Made by a program: the position numbers and the translations under genes. Positions 13,164 to 24,244 of a stretch of DNA of 50,438 bases are shown here, piece after piece. This DNA is from Mycoplasma imitans ATCC 51306 (GTDB lineage: Bacteria > Bacillota_I > Bacilli_A > Mycoplasmatales > Mycoplasmoidaceae): positions 1-50,438 of the forward strand of contig NZ_KI912418.1 in assembly GCF_000518305.1 (NCBI RefSeq), in the 5' to 3' direction. Under the pieces are notes generated by a model. It saw only the letters and a list, made by a program, of their open reading frames with translations. It was not told the DNA's origin and did no database searches. Within the stretch, counting starts at the first letter, position 1. Every line of letters begins with the position of its first letter.

Positions 13164-13350
13164 TCAATTAATAAGCAATTGTTGAATCCATTAATAAATA
13201 ATAAAAGCCGATTAGATTAATAAACCTAGTTATTTAAGGTTATAGTAGATTATCTTAATTGATCAATTAATCCGGGGTCTTTGGTCAGCTGAGATCATTA
13301 AAAAGATACTTTTTATTAATAAAAATAGGGGTGTGTTCCCTATTTTTACT
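13164..13350 (+). ncRNA. Putative small RNA of about 185 nt, unidentified
   Basis: Between a -10 box at 13152-13157 and a strong hairpin terminator (AAAAATAGGG with CCCTATTTTT, 13321-13347) there is no plausible protein frame. The 5' end has ATTAATCAATTAATAAG and the segment near 13256-13272 has the near-complementary CTTAATTGATCAATTAAT, so a closing stem is possible. The part from 13272 on (CCGGGGTCTTTGGTCAGCTG) is richer in G+C than its surroundings, as expected of structured RNA. I see no signature of RNase P RNA, tmRNA, SRP RNA or a known riboswitch, and rpsO has its own promoter downstream. The 13012-13454 gap otherwise holds only the elements listed here. Confidence 0.4.
13319..13348 (+). 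terminator. Terminator of the putative small RNA
   Basis: A perfect 10-bp stem with a 7-base loop at 13321-13347, GGG/CCC at its top and a T-rich 3' arm. It separates the upstream transcript from the rpsO promoter. Confidence 0.8.
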
Positions 13351-13382
13351 TTTATGAGCTATTTTTTAGCAGATAGAATAAC

Positions 13383-13409
13383 TTGCAAAAGTAATTCTTG
13401 TGGTATAAT
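13383..13409 (+). promoter_or_regulatory. rpsO promoter (extended -10)
   Basis: TTGCAA at 13383-13388 lies 15 bases before TATAAT at 13404-13409, and TGG directly precedes it, giving the extended -10 TGGTATAAT. The same nonamer stands in front of tsf. A clear GGAG Shine-Dalgarno is at 13445-13448, six bases before the rpsO ATG. Confidence 0.75.
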
Positions 13410-13454
13410 TTTAATGATGTTCTCAATATCATACTAATTTTTTCGGAGTAATAA

Positions 13455-13727
13455 ATGGCATTATCAAAAGATAAAAAGACTGAAATCATCAAGAAATTCC
13501 AAAAAAATGACGCAGATGTTGGCAGTGTTTTTGTTCAAGTAGCTGTTTTAACAGAAGAAATTAAGTTATTAACTGAACACCTACTTAAAAACAAAAAAGA
13601 CTTCATTTCAAAGCGCGGTCTTTACACTAAAGTATCAAAGCGTAAGAACTTATTAAATTATTTAAAAGAAAACGATTTGAATGCTTATAGAAACTTGATT
13701 TCAGAACTAGAATTAAGACATTCTTAA
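13455..13727 (+). CDS. rpsO: 30S ribosomal protein S15
   Basis: The 90-residue protein has the normal S15 length and pattern: GSVFVQVAVLTEEIKLLTEHL, then KDFISKRGLYTKVSKRKNLL and a closing LNAYRNLISELELR helix. S15 binds the central domain of 16S rRNA early in 30S assembly. It has its own promoter and its own terminator, so it is probably transcribed alone, ahead of the RNase J-like gene, as in related mycoplasmas. Confidence 0.97.
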   Translation: MALSKDKKTEIIKKFQKNDADVGSVFVQVAVLTEEIKLLTEHLLKNKKDFISKRGLYTKVSKRKNLLNYLKENDLNAYRNLISELELRHS

Positions 13728-13746
13728 TTTGCTAAAAAGAAATAAA

Positions 13747-13771
13747 GCACACAAATTTGTGTGCCTTTTTT
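13747..13771 (+). terminator. rpsO terminator
   Basis: GCACACAAA (13747-13755) pairs with TTTGTGTGC (13756-13764) and is followed by a T6 run. The innermost A-T pairs must open to form the loop. Confidence 0.88.
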
Positions 13772-13808
13772 GTTTTTATTGATATATTCATATTAATTAT
13801 TAACAAAT

Positions 13809-15539
13809 ATGGCTAAGATTAATTTTTTCACTCTAGGCGGTCAAGATGAACAGGGAAAGAACTGTTCAGTACTTGAAGTCAATGATGATATTTACTTATT
13901 TAATGCAGGGAGCTTAGTACCAATCAACAGCTTATTAGGTGTTGAACAGCTTATCCCTGATTATTCATATATTGCCAATCACAAAAAGAAGGTGAAAGGC
14001 TTATTTATTGGTTACCCTTCACAATCTAACTTAGGTTCACTACTATACTTATTAAAGTCGTTGAAACCTGAAGTTTTAACTGTTTATACTTCATTAGTTG
14101 GAAAAACAATTATTGAAAGTATTATGGATAAACAACGTGATTTTGAGCCATATAAAAAATACGTAAATATCGTTGTTTTAAACCCATTAAAAGAATTCAA
14201 GATTAACGAACACGTAAGCGTGATTCCTTTTAGGGTATTTTCATCAATTCCTTACAGTTATGGTTTTTGTTTATCAACTCAAGATGGGATGATCGTGCAT
14301 ATTGACGATTTTATTTTGGTCAATGATAAGAATAAAACCTTTAGTTCAGATCTAATGGATCTGAGAATGTTAATTAATAATAAAAAGGTTTTACTATTAA
14401 TTGTTGGTGCAGGGCAAGTTGGTAAAAACATTAGTAATACCAGTCCAAATCATCGCTCAAAACAAGCAATTGAAAAGTTTATGAACGACTGCAAAGGTCG
14501 TAGCATTATTGCTTGTTATGATGACAATGTTTATGCAATGTTTACCGCGGCTACAATTGCAAGAAAGCAACAAAAGCCATTCATCGTATACAGTCAAGCA
14601 TCAATTAACTTATTTAATACAATTATCAAAAAAAACATGTTCAATTCACGTGATTTGCAAACAATGCCTATCAGTGAAATGAACAACGTTAAAGATGCAA
14701 TTATCGTTGTAAGTAACACGCCACACAACCTGTATAATCAGTTAGCAAAAATAGCAACTGGAGAAGATAAGCGTCTAAAACTAGAGCCTCAAGATCGTTT
14801 TATCTTATTGACTCCTAAGATTGCTGGGTTTGAAAGCTATGAAGCTAAGATCTTGGATGAAATCGCACGTTGCGATGTGATTTACAAGCGGCTTAACTCA
14901 GAAGTCTTACCAATCAAGGCTTCAAATGAAGATCACAAATTCTTAGTAAACTTACTAAAACCTCAATACGCAATTCCAACTCAAGGTTTATATAAGGAAT
15001 TTGTTAAACACCTTGAAGTAGTTAACCAAACTGGTAATTTCAAAGAACACCAAAAACCAATTTTACTTTACAATGGTGAGATCTTAAGTTTTATCAACGG
15101 CAAACTAACTAACAAGCACGAAGAACTACACCTAAATTCTAAGTGTATTGATACTGCAGGTGTTCAAGATGTTAAGTCAATGATCTTATCAGAGCGTTTT
15201 CAAATGGGATGCAATGGTGTTGTAGTATTATCAATGTACTTCTCAACCAAAAAGATGGAATTCTTAGATGCGATTGACATTGAAACTCACGGTGTTAGTG
15301 ATGAAGTTCAAAAGCTAAACGAAGCTATTGAAAAATGTAAGAGCCAAATTAAAACCGTGCAGATTACTTTTATTTCAGATATCAAAAATCTAATTGAAAA
15401 GAATATGAAAAAACGGATCACAATTAGTGATTACAGTCAGTTCAAAAAAACAATTCGTAAATTGATAGGTAAGATCTTTGAGAAGACCTTATTTAAAAAC
15501 GCAGCGGTAATAACAAGTGTTGTTGAATTAGAAAACTAA
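13809..15539 (+). CDS. RNase J-like paralogue without metal ligands
   Basis: The 576-residue protein has RNase J layout: a start GGQDEQGKNCSVLEV matching the family GGxxExGKNxxxxE pattern, a split metallo-beta-lactamase/beta-CASP core and a C-terminal domain. The zinc site is gone. Where active enzymes have HGHEDH, it reads Y69-P-S-Q-S-N74; the DAG strand reads N32-A-G; the H of HSIP reads S; and the late PxHGEYR reads PTQGLYK. I infer a non-catalytic partner of an active RNase J elsewhere in the genome, as for RNase J2-type subunits, rather than an independent nuclease. Order and family match M. genitalium MG423 beside rpsO. It is followed after 7 bases by the FtsK-like gene. Confidence 0.85.
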   Translation: MAKINFFTLGGQDEQGKNCSVLEVNDDIYLFNAGSLVPINSLLGVEQLIPDYSYIANHKKKVKGLFIGYPSQSNLGSLLYLLKSLKPEVLTVYTSLVGKTIIESIMDKQRDFEPYKKYVNIVVLNPLKEFKINEHVSVIPFRVFSSIPYSYGFCLSTQDGMIVHIDDFILVNDKNKTFSSDLMDLRMLINNKKVLLLIVGAGQVGKNISNTSPNHRSKQAIEKFMNDCKGRSIIACYDDNVYAMFTAATIARKQQKPFIVYSQASINLFNTIIKKNMFNSRDLQTMPISEMNNVKDAIIVVSNTPHNLYNQLAKIATGEDKRLKLEPQDRFILLTPKIAGFESYEAKILDEIARCDVIYKRLNSEVLPIKASNEDHKFLVNLLKPQYAIPTQGLYKEFVKHLEVVNQTGNFKEHQKPILLYNGEILSFINGKLTNKHEELHLNSKCIDTAGVQDVKSMILSERFQMGCNGVVVLSMYFSTKKMEFLDAIDIETHGVSDEVQKLNEAIEKCKSQIKTVQITFISDIKNLIEKNMKKRITISDYSQFKKTIRKLIGKIFEKTLFKNAAVITSVVELEN

Positions 15540-15546
15540 AAACAAT

Positions 15547-17502
15547 ATGAATGCTGAATTAAAAAATAAAAAAACTAATCTAAAACTAGTGTTATCTGAT
15601 AAGAGTTATGTTATCAGACTAACAATAGTTTTATTTTTAATTCTAACTTTAATCTTAAGTTTTTTAAGAGCTCCCTACTTTGGAGAATTCTTAGATGGTC
15701 TAGTGCTAGATTTAATGTTCTTTGGTACTGCTAAGTACATTTTTTATCTAGCGAGTTTTATTGTCTTAATTATCTTGGTTTTTCCCCAACCAGTCGTTTT
15801 TAAGATTCATAGATCCAAAATATTTTGATTATTCATTTTGCTGATTGACATTTTTATCTTATTGATTTTTGGTTTAGTTCATTATTCAATTTATCTAAAA
15901 AATATAAGTCAGATCACTTTAACTAATTACGTTGATGATTTTTTTGCAAAATGAAGAAGTTCGTTGTGAATTCATGGTAAGTGATTATGACAAAATACTT
16001 CACCACTATTAATTTCGGGTGGATTAATTAACAGTTTGTTTATCGCGGTTAATGCGTTTTTCCCTGTACTTATCGCGGTTGAATTAGCTTTAATAATCTT
16101 AACGATCATAATTTTATTCATTGGAATTTATTACAACGTTAAGGGTTTTGTTAAGTTTAAAAATAAATTAATTATGTTGCTTGGAGGAATGATTAATAAA
16201 AACTTCATTCCATTTTATGAACGATGAAGAAATAATAATAATTCAGTAGCAATCACGAATAAAGTTGAAGATAATAAAGAAAACTTCGTAAAACAAAAAC
16301 AGATCGATGATCTGTATTATGGAAACCAAAATCTTCAAACAAACCAAGAAGGATTTTCAAATTCAAATAAAGCAAATTATCACGATCAAAAACTTCCTGA
16401 AATCAGACAACAATCAGTTAATGAGCGCAAGTTAAATCAATCTTTATTAGAAGTGATCGTTGAAAAACTTGAGCAACTATTTAAAGATCAAAAATTAGAT
16501 GTTCAGTTAATCGATAAAAAGTGCGGACCTACTGAAGTTTGTCTTGCTTATGAATTTAGTGATCGCAAGCAAATTAAAAAGATCAAGAATTTGGATAAAC
16601 AATTTGTTGATATATTTGAAAGTAACATCGTTAGCATTAATCAAAAAGGTAATGTAGTTTATTTTTATACCAAAGCATTTAATGAAAGTAAGATTTCATT
16701 AGTTGATGTAATGATTAAACCAGATGAAACTACAAAAAACCAACTAAACTGCGCCATTGGGATTGATGAAGATTTTAACCCAATTAATTTTGACCTTAAA
16801 AAAGAACGTAGTTTATTATTTATTGGTGGTTTAGGTTCAGGTAAACTAGCTTGTACGGTTTCAACGATCATTTCATTAGCAATTAGCAAATTGCCTAGTG
16901 ATTTACAATTAACGATTATCGATCTACCAGATTCAAAACTGTCTAAATTAGATTTGCTAAGTCATCTAATTCATCCACCAGTAAATTCTATTGAGGGAGC
17001 TAATGCTTTCTTTGAAAAGATCATGACCGAACTAAAATATCGCAACAAGATTTTAGAAGAGAATAAAGTGGATTCAATTGATCAATACAATGCTAAAAAT
17101 CCAAATAAAAAGATTAAAGATTTAGTGATTTGTATCAATGATTTAAATGATCTTTTAGACCATGATTTTTCAAATATATTTAAAATTATTTCGTATATTT
17201 ATAAAGTAGCTAATAAGATTAACGTTTACTTAATTCTGGTAGCTAACCAAATAACCAAAGGTCTAGTTGATGAAGAACTATTGACTTATTATGGTAAGAT
17301 TATCAACCTTAAGGTTGATACTCCAGAAGAGTCTGTTTTATTAGTTAATAATAAACAATTACACAAACTTTATAAGAATGGTGATTTCTATATCGTTGAT
17401 CCGAAATCGATAGAGATAGTTAACCGAGGTTTATCTTGCTTTGTTGAAGATTACGTATTAGAAGATCTAAGAAGACATTACATTAATTATGAAAAGCATT
17501 AG
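15547..17502 (+). CDS. Degenerate FtsK/SpoIIIE-like membrane ATPase
   Basis: The 651-residue frame contains several UGA Trp codons. The N-terminal 220 or so residues hold about four membrane helices, then a polar Asn/Gln-rich linker, then an FtsK-type alpha/RecA-like region starting near residue 300. The P-loop reads G428-L-G-S-G-K-L, so the Ser/Thr that follows the lysine in FtsK (GSGKS) is Leu. The Walker B region is VICIND, with N531-D532 in place of the usual D-E. No C-terminal winged-helix gamma domain is visible. These losses suggest weak or no ATPase activity, although the architecture (membrane segments, linker, RecA-like domain) remains. The thioredoxin-like gene starts inside its last codons (14-base overlap), implying translational coupling. 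Confidence 0.75.
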
Positions 17503-17818
17503 TTTAAAAGAATTAGAACAGCTAATTCAAACAAACAATAAACCAATTTTTGTGCGATTTAGTTGGGCTGATTGTGGGGTTTGTAAGATGAATGCACCAA
17601 TTATTGATAAGGTAGCAAACCAACGCAAAAACCAATATGATTGATACGAAATTGATGTGGACAAAGAACAGATCTGAGCTGAAGATGATCCCAACCACCA
17701 ATGAGCAATTAAGATCGTACCAGTTTATATGATCTTTAAGAATAAACAAAAGGTTTTTGAACATGTTAACTTTTTAGCAGAAGATAAATTAAACACAGAA
17801 CTTGATAAGCACATATAG
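17489..17818 (+). CDS. Thioredoxin-like protein
   Basis: A 109-residue protein, easily missed because several Trp codons are TGA. It has a thioredoxin fold: strand PIFVRFSWADCGVCKM with the redox pair C29-G-V-C32 (CGPC in classic thioredoxins), then YEIDVDKEQIW, and a cis-proline strand KIVPVYMIFKN. There is no signal peptide, so it is cytoplasmic, and probably reduces protein disulfides or acts as a specialised reductase. The ATG at 17489 overlaps the end of the FtsK-like gene by 14 bases, and the next gene starts 8 bases after its stop. Classic trxA may lie elsewhere; this one is more divergent. Confidence 0.85.
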
Positions 17819-17826
17819 GTAACTAG

Positions 17827-20442
17827 ATGGACTTAATGAATGGATTTTTTAGTTTCGAACACGAGCCGGTTTTTTTTCAAATCCATTACCTTTTTTATTA
17901 CACATGAACTAAAGAAGGCTTAAAAAAACTCGAAGAAATTAATCAAATTTCTTTTCACGAATACGACAAGATCCAGATCCAAGAAGACAAGGCTAATTCG
18001 TGATATCAACTGTTTTTAATCCTTAATAAAACTAATAAACCAATTTCGGGACAAGTATATTTAGATGGTCTAAAATACTTATCGAACAAAACGGCTTTTT
18101 CTAAGAAAAAAGCAAAACTTTTAGTTGTTAATGTTCACCAAGATGATTATGAAGAGTTTTTAAGAAGTAATAAAAATATTATTACAACACTATTTAATAA
18201 CTTTTATAATGGTCTGTTGATTAAAGATGTTAAAGAGAAGTTTGTTAGCAGATGAAAATCTAAATTTAGTTTTCATAAAAAAGTTTTAGCAGACCGATTG
18301 TTTGATGCTTTTGTTGAAAAAAACAACAAGTTTTTAGAATTACAAAAAAGTATCAAACTGTATAATGATCAGTTTTATAATGCTAAAGACATTAACTTAA
18401 GTCACTTTAATTTATTAAAACGTAACTATGATGAATTAGTTGATTCATTAACTAATTACGACGAAGATTTTAAAGCAATCAACGAAAAAAACGTTGAGCT
18501 GATTAATGCTAAGAAAACTTCAGAGCATATCTCAAATATTTATTTTGTTCAAGAACAGATTAAAAACTTAAAGGACCGTATTTTTAATTTAAAAATCAAT
18601 AAAAAATACGGACCTTATTCTGTAGAACAGTTAGCAGAGATCAAAAGAGTTAATGCTGAAATTAAGCAATTAGTTAGTCAGAACAAGAAACAAAGAAGTG
18701 ATCTTAATAATATTTTAAAAAGTTATATCAAGGGCTTAAAAAAGCAGTTTACTTTTAATAAATCTAGAACATTTATTGAGTTTAATTACGCGGATAAGAT
18801 TTATTATCTTGTTGAATGATTTAAAGCTAAAGAATTAGCCAAAGTAATTAAAAAAATCCGTTGAATCAGATATCTTGATATTAATAATATCAATAACTTT
18901 ATCAATAAAGTTAAAAAGATTATTAATAAAAAAACAGAACACATTAATGATTTTCAAAGAGTTATTAATTTAAAAGAAAAAAAACAAATAACTTTTTTAT
19001 ATTCAGATTTAAGGTATAAATTTAAGAAAATTGCCAAAATTTCCTTACATAAAAGTGATCAAGAAATTAATAATTTAATCGTTGATTTAGTTGAAAAAAA
19101 CAAATTAAATTACGGAAGATATTTGAATGAACTATTCGAAAAAAGATTGTATCTTTCTCGATTAAAACTTAATTTTAAAGAATCAATCAAGTTGTATCGA
19201 TCACAGCTAAGCGGGTATGATTTTTATAAGTTGTTTGATAACAAATATCAAGCTAAAGTTTTTGCTAATGATACAAAAAAATCATTTAATAAAAATGTTT
19301 TAGAAAAGATTTATAAATTATCGATTAACAGTTATCAAAAACTGTATCATTATTATTTCAACTTATCTAAAACTTCACGCAACGATATTCAAGCAACGAT
19401 CTTTTATATTAACGCGTTTAGTTTCAAACTAACTTTAGCTTTCATGCGATCTTATCAAATGAATCCATTAGTAAGTTTTTATAGCAACTTAATGAATATT
19501 CACTGAGCAACAAGATTGATTTGAAACCAAACTAAACATTTTATTGACGAAATTGAGATTGAAACAGATAGCTTAACTAATTTCCCTAAAATTAACTTTG
19601 ACATTAAAAAATATAGCCAAACCTTAAAAGCAAGGTTCGAATTACAATATAAAAACTATTTAGATAACAACAACAAAATTAACACAACAATCAATTCTCG
19701 TTATGATGAATATATTGTTCAACATTCAACCGATGTTAAACATGATTTAAATACTGATGCTTACATTAAATTTAATTCAGAATCTTACAAAAAAGACGTC
19801 GAACAAAAAATTAATGAAATTAAAGAACTAATCAGAATAAATAAAGCTAGACAAGAGCAATACAAAGCCGATTACTTATTGCATAATGCAATCGATGAAG
19901 AACGATTGCATTTTGATCGGTTTAACAAGTTAAAAAACACGATTAAAACGTTATATTGTAACTTAAAATTAGTTAATAAGATCTTATATAAAAAGAAGTT
20001 ATTAAAAACTAAGAACGCGATTGATATTCGCACGATTAGTTCAAAACTAAATTATTATTTAGCGATTATCAATCGTTGGGAATGTTTATATAACTTGTTT
20101 ATGGATTGAAAACCAATTAAATATCGATCAAAAAAACTAAGGAAGATTTTAACCGAATTGTATTTATACCGATCTTATAAAGATGTAGGAATTAGCGAAG
20201 AGATTAACTATAGTTATCTTTCATTCTTATCAGGCTCAGATGCAATTACAGTATATTTATTATCTAAGTTTGCCAAATCACCCAAGTTATTATTTGTCGA
20301 ACAATTTAACTTGAAAAATAAACATGAATATAATGTCTTTAAGGGGTTGTTATTAAAATACCAAAACCAATCACAAACAGCGATCATTCTTAATGATTCT
20401 GACAATAAACTAATGAACGATTTAGGGATTAAGAAATTCTAA
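17827..20442 (+). CDS. MG422-like protein: degenerate ABC ATPase with huge coiled-coil insertion
   Basis: 871 residues in one frame with UGA Trp codons. Both ends resemble an ABC ATPase split by a long insert. N-terminal: a segment where the P-loop should be ([15 protein letters not shown]) lacks GxxGxGKS but is followed by the typical [15 protein letters not shown] and a Q-loop-like [19 protein letters not shown]-terminal: a signature-like LSGSDAI (residues 801-807), then [10 protein letters not shown] where Walker B (LLLxDEP) is expected. About 600 residues in between are lysine- and asparagine-rich helices with coiled-coil character. Key ATP-binding residues are missing, so it should not hydrolyse ATP. 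Its place beside uvrA, in the same block as an MG423-like RNase J paralogue and rpsO, matches MG422. Its stop overlaps the uvrA start by one base. The ABC origin is my inference. Confidence 0.65.
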
Positions 20443-23300
20443 TGAAAAAATTAAAAAAAGATTCAACTAACTACATAAGCATCGTTGGTGCTAGACAAAA
20501 CAACCTAAAAAATATTAGTATAGATATTCCCAAAAACCAACTAGTGGTAATCACCGGTTTATCTGGTAGTGGAAAATCATCTTTGGCGTTTAAAACAATT
20601 TATGCCGAAGGTCAAAGAAGATATCTAGAATCATTATCACCTTATGCGCGTCAGTTCTTAGGGAATAATGACAAACCTGATGTAGATTCAATTGAAGGTT
20701 TATCACCTTCAATTTCGATCGATCAAAAATCGACATCACACAACCCAAGATCGACCGTGGGTACGGTTACAGAAGTTTATGACTTTTTAAGATTATTGTG
20801 ATCTCGTGTTGGTGATGCTTATTGTATTAATGGTCACGGAAAGATTAAAACCACAACGATTAAACAGATCATCGATCAAGTTTTAGAACTTGATGAGAAT
20901 AGCAAACTACAAGTGTTAGCTCCCGTAATTAAGTTACAAAAAGGAACATTTAAAAACGAGTTTGAAAAGTTTCACAAACAAGGGTTTATGCGCGTGTTAG
21001 TTGATGGGGTGATCTATAGTTTGGATGATAAGATTGAACTAGACAAGAACCAAAAACATAATATTAGTATCGTAATTGACCGATTGATTTTAAATAAGGA
21101 TAACCAAACCAAATTAAGAATTACCGATGCGATTGAAACCGCATTAACAGTAAGTAATGGTTTGATACAGATCATTGCTAATGATGACCAAACTTATGAG
21201 TTTTCTTTAAACCACTCATGTGATCAATGTGGATTTTTTATTCCCGAATTAGAACCAAGATTATTTTCATTTAATAGCCCAATTGGTGCTTGTGATTATT
21301 GTAAAGGTTTAGGGTTTACTTTTGAACCTGATGTGGATAAGATTATCCCTAATAAAGACTTAACGATTAATGAAGGTGGTATCGATTATTTTAAAAATCG
21401 AATCGGCACATCATCTCAAGATTGACAAAGATTTTATTCAATTATCAGACACTATAACATTGATCTAGATACCCCGATTAAAAACTTATCTAAGAAAGAG
21501 ATCAATTATTTACTAGAAGGTTCAGATGAACCGATTGAGATTGTGATTGAATCTGCCAATCGCAACGGAATTAGCTCACGCCTTGATTATGTTGAAGGGA
21601 TTGCTAAATTAATCCAAAGACGTCATTTAGAAACTAAGAGTTCGGCTGCACGTGATAACTATTCAAAATACACATCTGAACAAAAGTGTAAAACGTGTGA
21701 TGGGAAAAAGCTATCACCAGCAGCACTTAGTGTTAAGATCGGTGTACTTGATATTATCGAATTTACCAATTTAAATGTTAATAAAGCTTTAGATTTTATC
21801 TTAGGACTGGAATTTAATGAAGAAAAAACTAAGATTGCTAAATTCGTTTTAAAAGAGATTTTAGATCGTTTAAACTTCTTGGTTAATGTGGGATTAGAAT
21901 ATTTAACCTTATCAAGAAATGCATCAACGCTATCGGGTGGGGAATCACAAAGAATTAGATTAGCCACCCAAATCGGATCACGATTATCTGGGGTATTATA
22001 TGTTTTAGATGAACCTTCAATCGGTTTACACCAAAAAGATAATGATAAGTTGATCAAAACCTTATTATCAATGCGCGATCTTGGTAATAGTTTAATCGTT
22101 GTTGAACACGATGAAGAAACAATGATGTCAGCTGATTATCTAATTGATATTGGACCTGGTGCGGGTACATATGGTGGTAAGGTTGTAGCCGCTGGTACAG
22201 TTGAAGAAGTGATGAAAAACCCCGCATCACTTACAGGTCAGTATTTATCAAAAAAACAACAGATCGAATTACCTAAAAAACTTCATCCAGGAAACGGTCA
22301 AAAGATCATTTTAAAAGGTGCAAGCGCAAACAATTTAAAAAATATTAATGTTGAATTTCCGCTTAATAAATTAGTCGTTGTTACTGGTGTTTCTGGTAGT
22401 GGAAAATCCACATTAATTAACCAAACATTGGTTAATGGAATTGAGAAAGCTTTATTCAATAAGCACGTCGAAGTTGGTAAATACAAATCACTAATCGGAA
22501 TTAATAATATCGATAAAGTGATCAAGGTTTCTCAAGATCCCATCGGTCGAACTCCAAGATCAAACCCGGCAACTTATGTAAGTGTATTTGATGATATTCG
22601 CGAAGTTTTTGCTAACGTTTTTGAAGCAAAAGCGCGTGGATATACCAAGTCACGTTTCTCGTTTAACGTTTCTGGTGGTCGTTGTGATGATTGTCAAGGT
22701 GATGGAGTGAAATGTATTGAAATGCACTTTTTACCAGACGTATATGTGAAGTGTTCAAGTTGTAATGGTAAGAAGTACAATGAAGCAACTCTTGAGATTA
22801 AATATAAAAACAAGTCAATTTATGATGTATTAGAGATGTCTTGTGAAGAAGCACTTGAATTTTTTAAAGTGATTCCCGCAATCAATCGTAAGTTGCAACT
22901 GATGTGTGATGTTGGTCTTGGTTATATGAAATTATCAACTAATGCTACTGAACTATCAGGTGGTGAAGCGCAAAGAATTAAGTTAGCAAAATATCTTCAA
23001 AGAAAAGCAACTGGTAACACAATCTACGTACTAGATGAACCAACAACCGGATTACATGCTCACGATATCAAGAAATTATTATCTGTGCTTAATCGATTAG
23101 TTGATAATGGAGATTCAGTTATCGTAATCGAACATAACCTTGAATTGATCAAGGTTGCCGACCACATTATTGACTTAGGTCCAAATGGTGGAGATGATGG
23201 TGGTTATTTAATCTGTGCTGGCACGCCTAAAGAGTTGGTAGAAAACTACACAAACAGTTCATACACAGCACGTTATTTAGCAAAAATAATAAAGAACTAA
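20442..23300 (+). CDS. uvrA: Excinuclease ABC subunit A
   Basis: UvrA is the damage-sensing ATPase of nucleotide excision repair and loads UvrB on DNA. The 952-residue length is normal and all parts are present. NBD1 has GLSGSGKSS, a zinc-module pair CDQC/CDYC, and [11 protein letters not shown]. Signature I is [12 protein letters not shown] with [13 protein letters not shown]2 has [10 protein letters not shown], the C-terminal zinc finger ([11 protein letters not shown] to CSSCNGKKY), [12 protein letters not shown] and [10 protein letters not shown]. The ATG overlaps the stop of the upstream gene (TAATG), so it is translationally coupled. Confidence 0.98.
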
Positions 23301-23322
23301 ACTACATAAAAAGTAAATAAAA

Positions 23323-23331
23323 TGGTATAAT
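23323..23331 (+). promoter_or_regulatory. Extended -10 promoter of tsf
   Basis: TGGTATAAT ends 14 bases before the tsf ATG. The transcript would start within a few bases of the start codon, leaving a very short or absent leader and no room for a Shine-Dalgarno sequence. Confidence 0.7.
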
Positions 23332-23345
23332 ACATAATTGAAAAT

Positions 23346-24224
23346 ATGGCATCAATTACAGAATTAATTAAACAATTAAGAGCTAGTACTCAAGCTGGCT
23401 TCATGGATTGTAAAAAAGCTCTAGAAGCAACAAATAACGACATTGATCAAGCGATTAAATGATTAAGAGAAAACGGAATTGCAAAAGCAGCTAAAAAAGT
23501 TGACAACGTTGCATCTGAAGGAATCATTAAATTAAAATTAGCTGATCAAAAAGCAACTATTTTAGAAATTAACTCACAAACAGACTTCGTTACTAAAAAC
23601 GATCAATTCATCGCTTTTTCTAACGAATTAGTAGATTTAGTTCATAAGAACCAAATCGATGATGTTGCTAAGATCGAACAACTTAAATTAGCAAGTGGTT
23701 CAACAGTAGCTGAAACCCAAATTCATTTAACAGCAATTATTGGTGAAAAGATCTCATTAAGAAGAGTGGCTTTTGCTAAAGAAGATGCAAACAGTTCATT
23801 AGCAACTTACTTACACTCAAACAGCCGCATCGGGGTAATTGTTAAGACATCAAAAACTGATGATAAAGAATTCTTAAAACACGTTGCAATGCACATTGCT
23901 GCATCTAACCCGAAATTCTTATCTCAAAAAGATGTATCAGCTGAATTCATCGCTAAAGAAAGAGAAATTGCAGCTGCTCAAGCTCTATCTGAAAACAAAC
24001 CTAAAGATTTTATTGATCGTATTGTTGATGGAAGAATCAACAAGATTCTTGAAGAAGTTTGTCTAGTTAACCAAAAATTCTTAGTAAACCAAGAGCAAAC
24101 TGTATTACAAGCTGCTCAAGCTAAGAAGGTTGAAATCTTAAGCTTTATTAGATTCGAAGTTGGTGAAGGTATTGAAAAACAAGTAACTAACTTTGCTGAT
24201 GAAGTTAAAGCTCAAATGAAATAA
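23346..24224 (+). CDS. tsf: Elongation factor Ts
   Basis: EF-Ts exchanges GDP for GTP on EF-Tu. The 292-residue protein starts with the typical N-terminal domain ([20 protein letters not shown], then AIKWLRENGI with a TGA-coded Trp) and carries the family TDFV motif in [13 protein letters not shown]. Its promoter gives a nearly leaderless message. It opens the block tsf-pyrH-frr-cdsA-dxr-rseP-polC. Confidence 0.97.
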
Positions 24225-24244
24225 AGTACATAAGGTTAAACAAG

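Noticed and set aside
13259..13345. TPP riboswitch in the putative small RNA (GGGG...CTGAGA resemblance)
   Set aside because: CTGAGA is present, but the ACCTGAT and following conserved segments of the thi box are missing and no thiamine gene is near.
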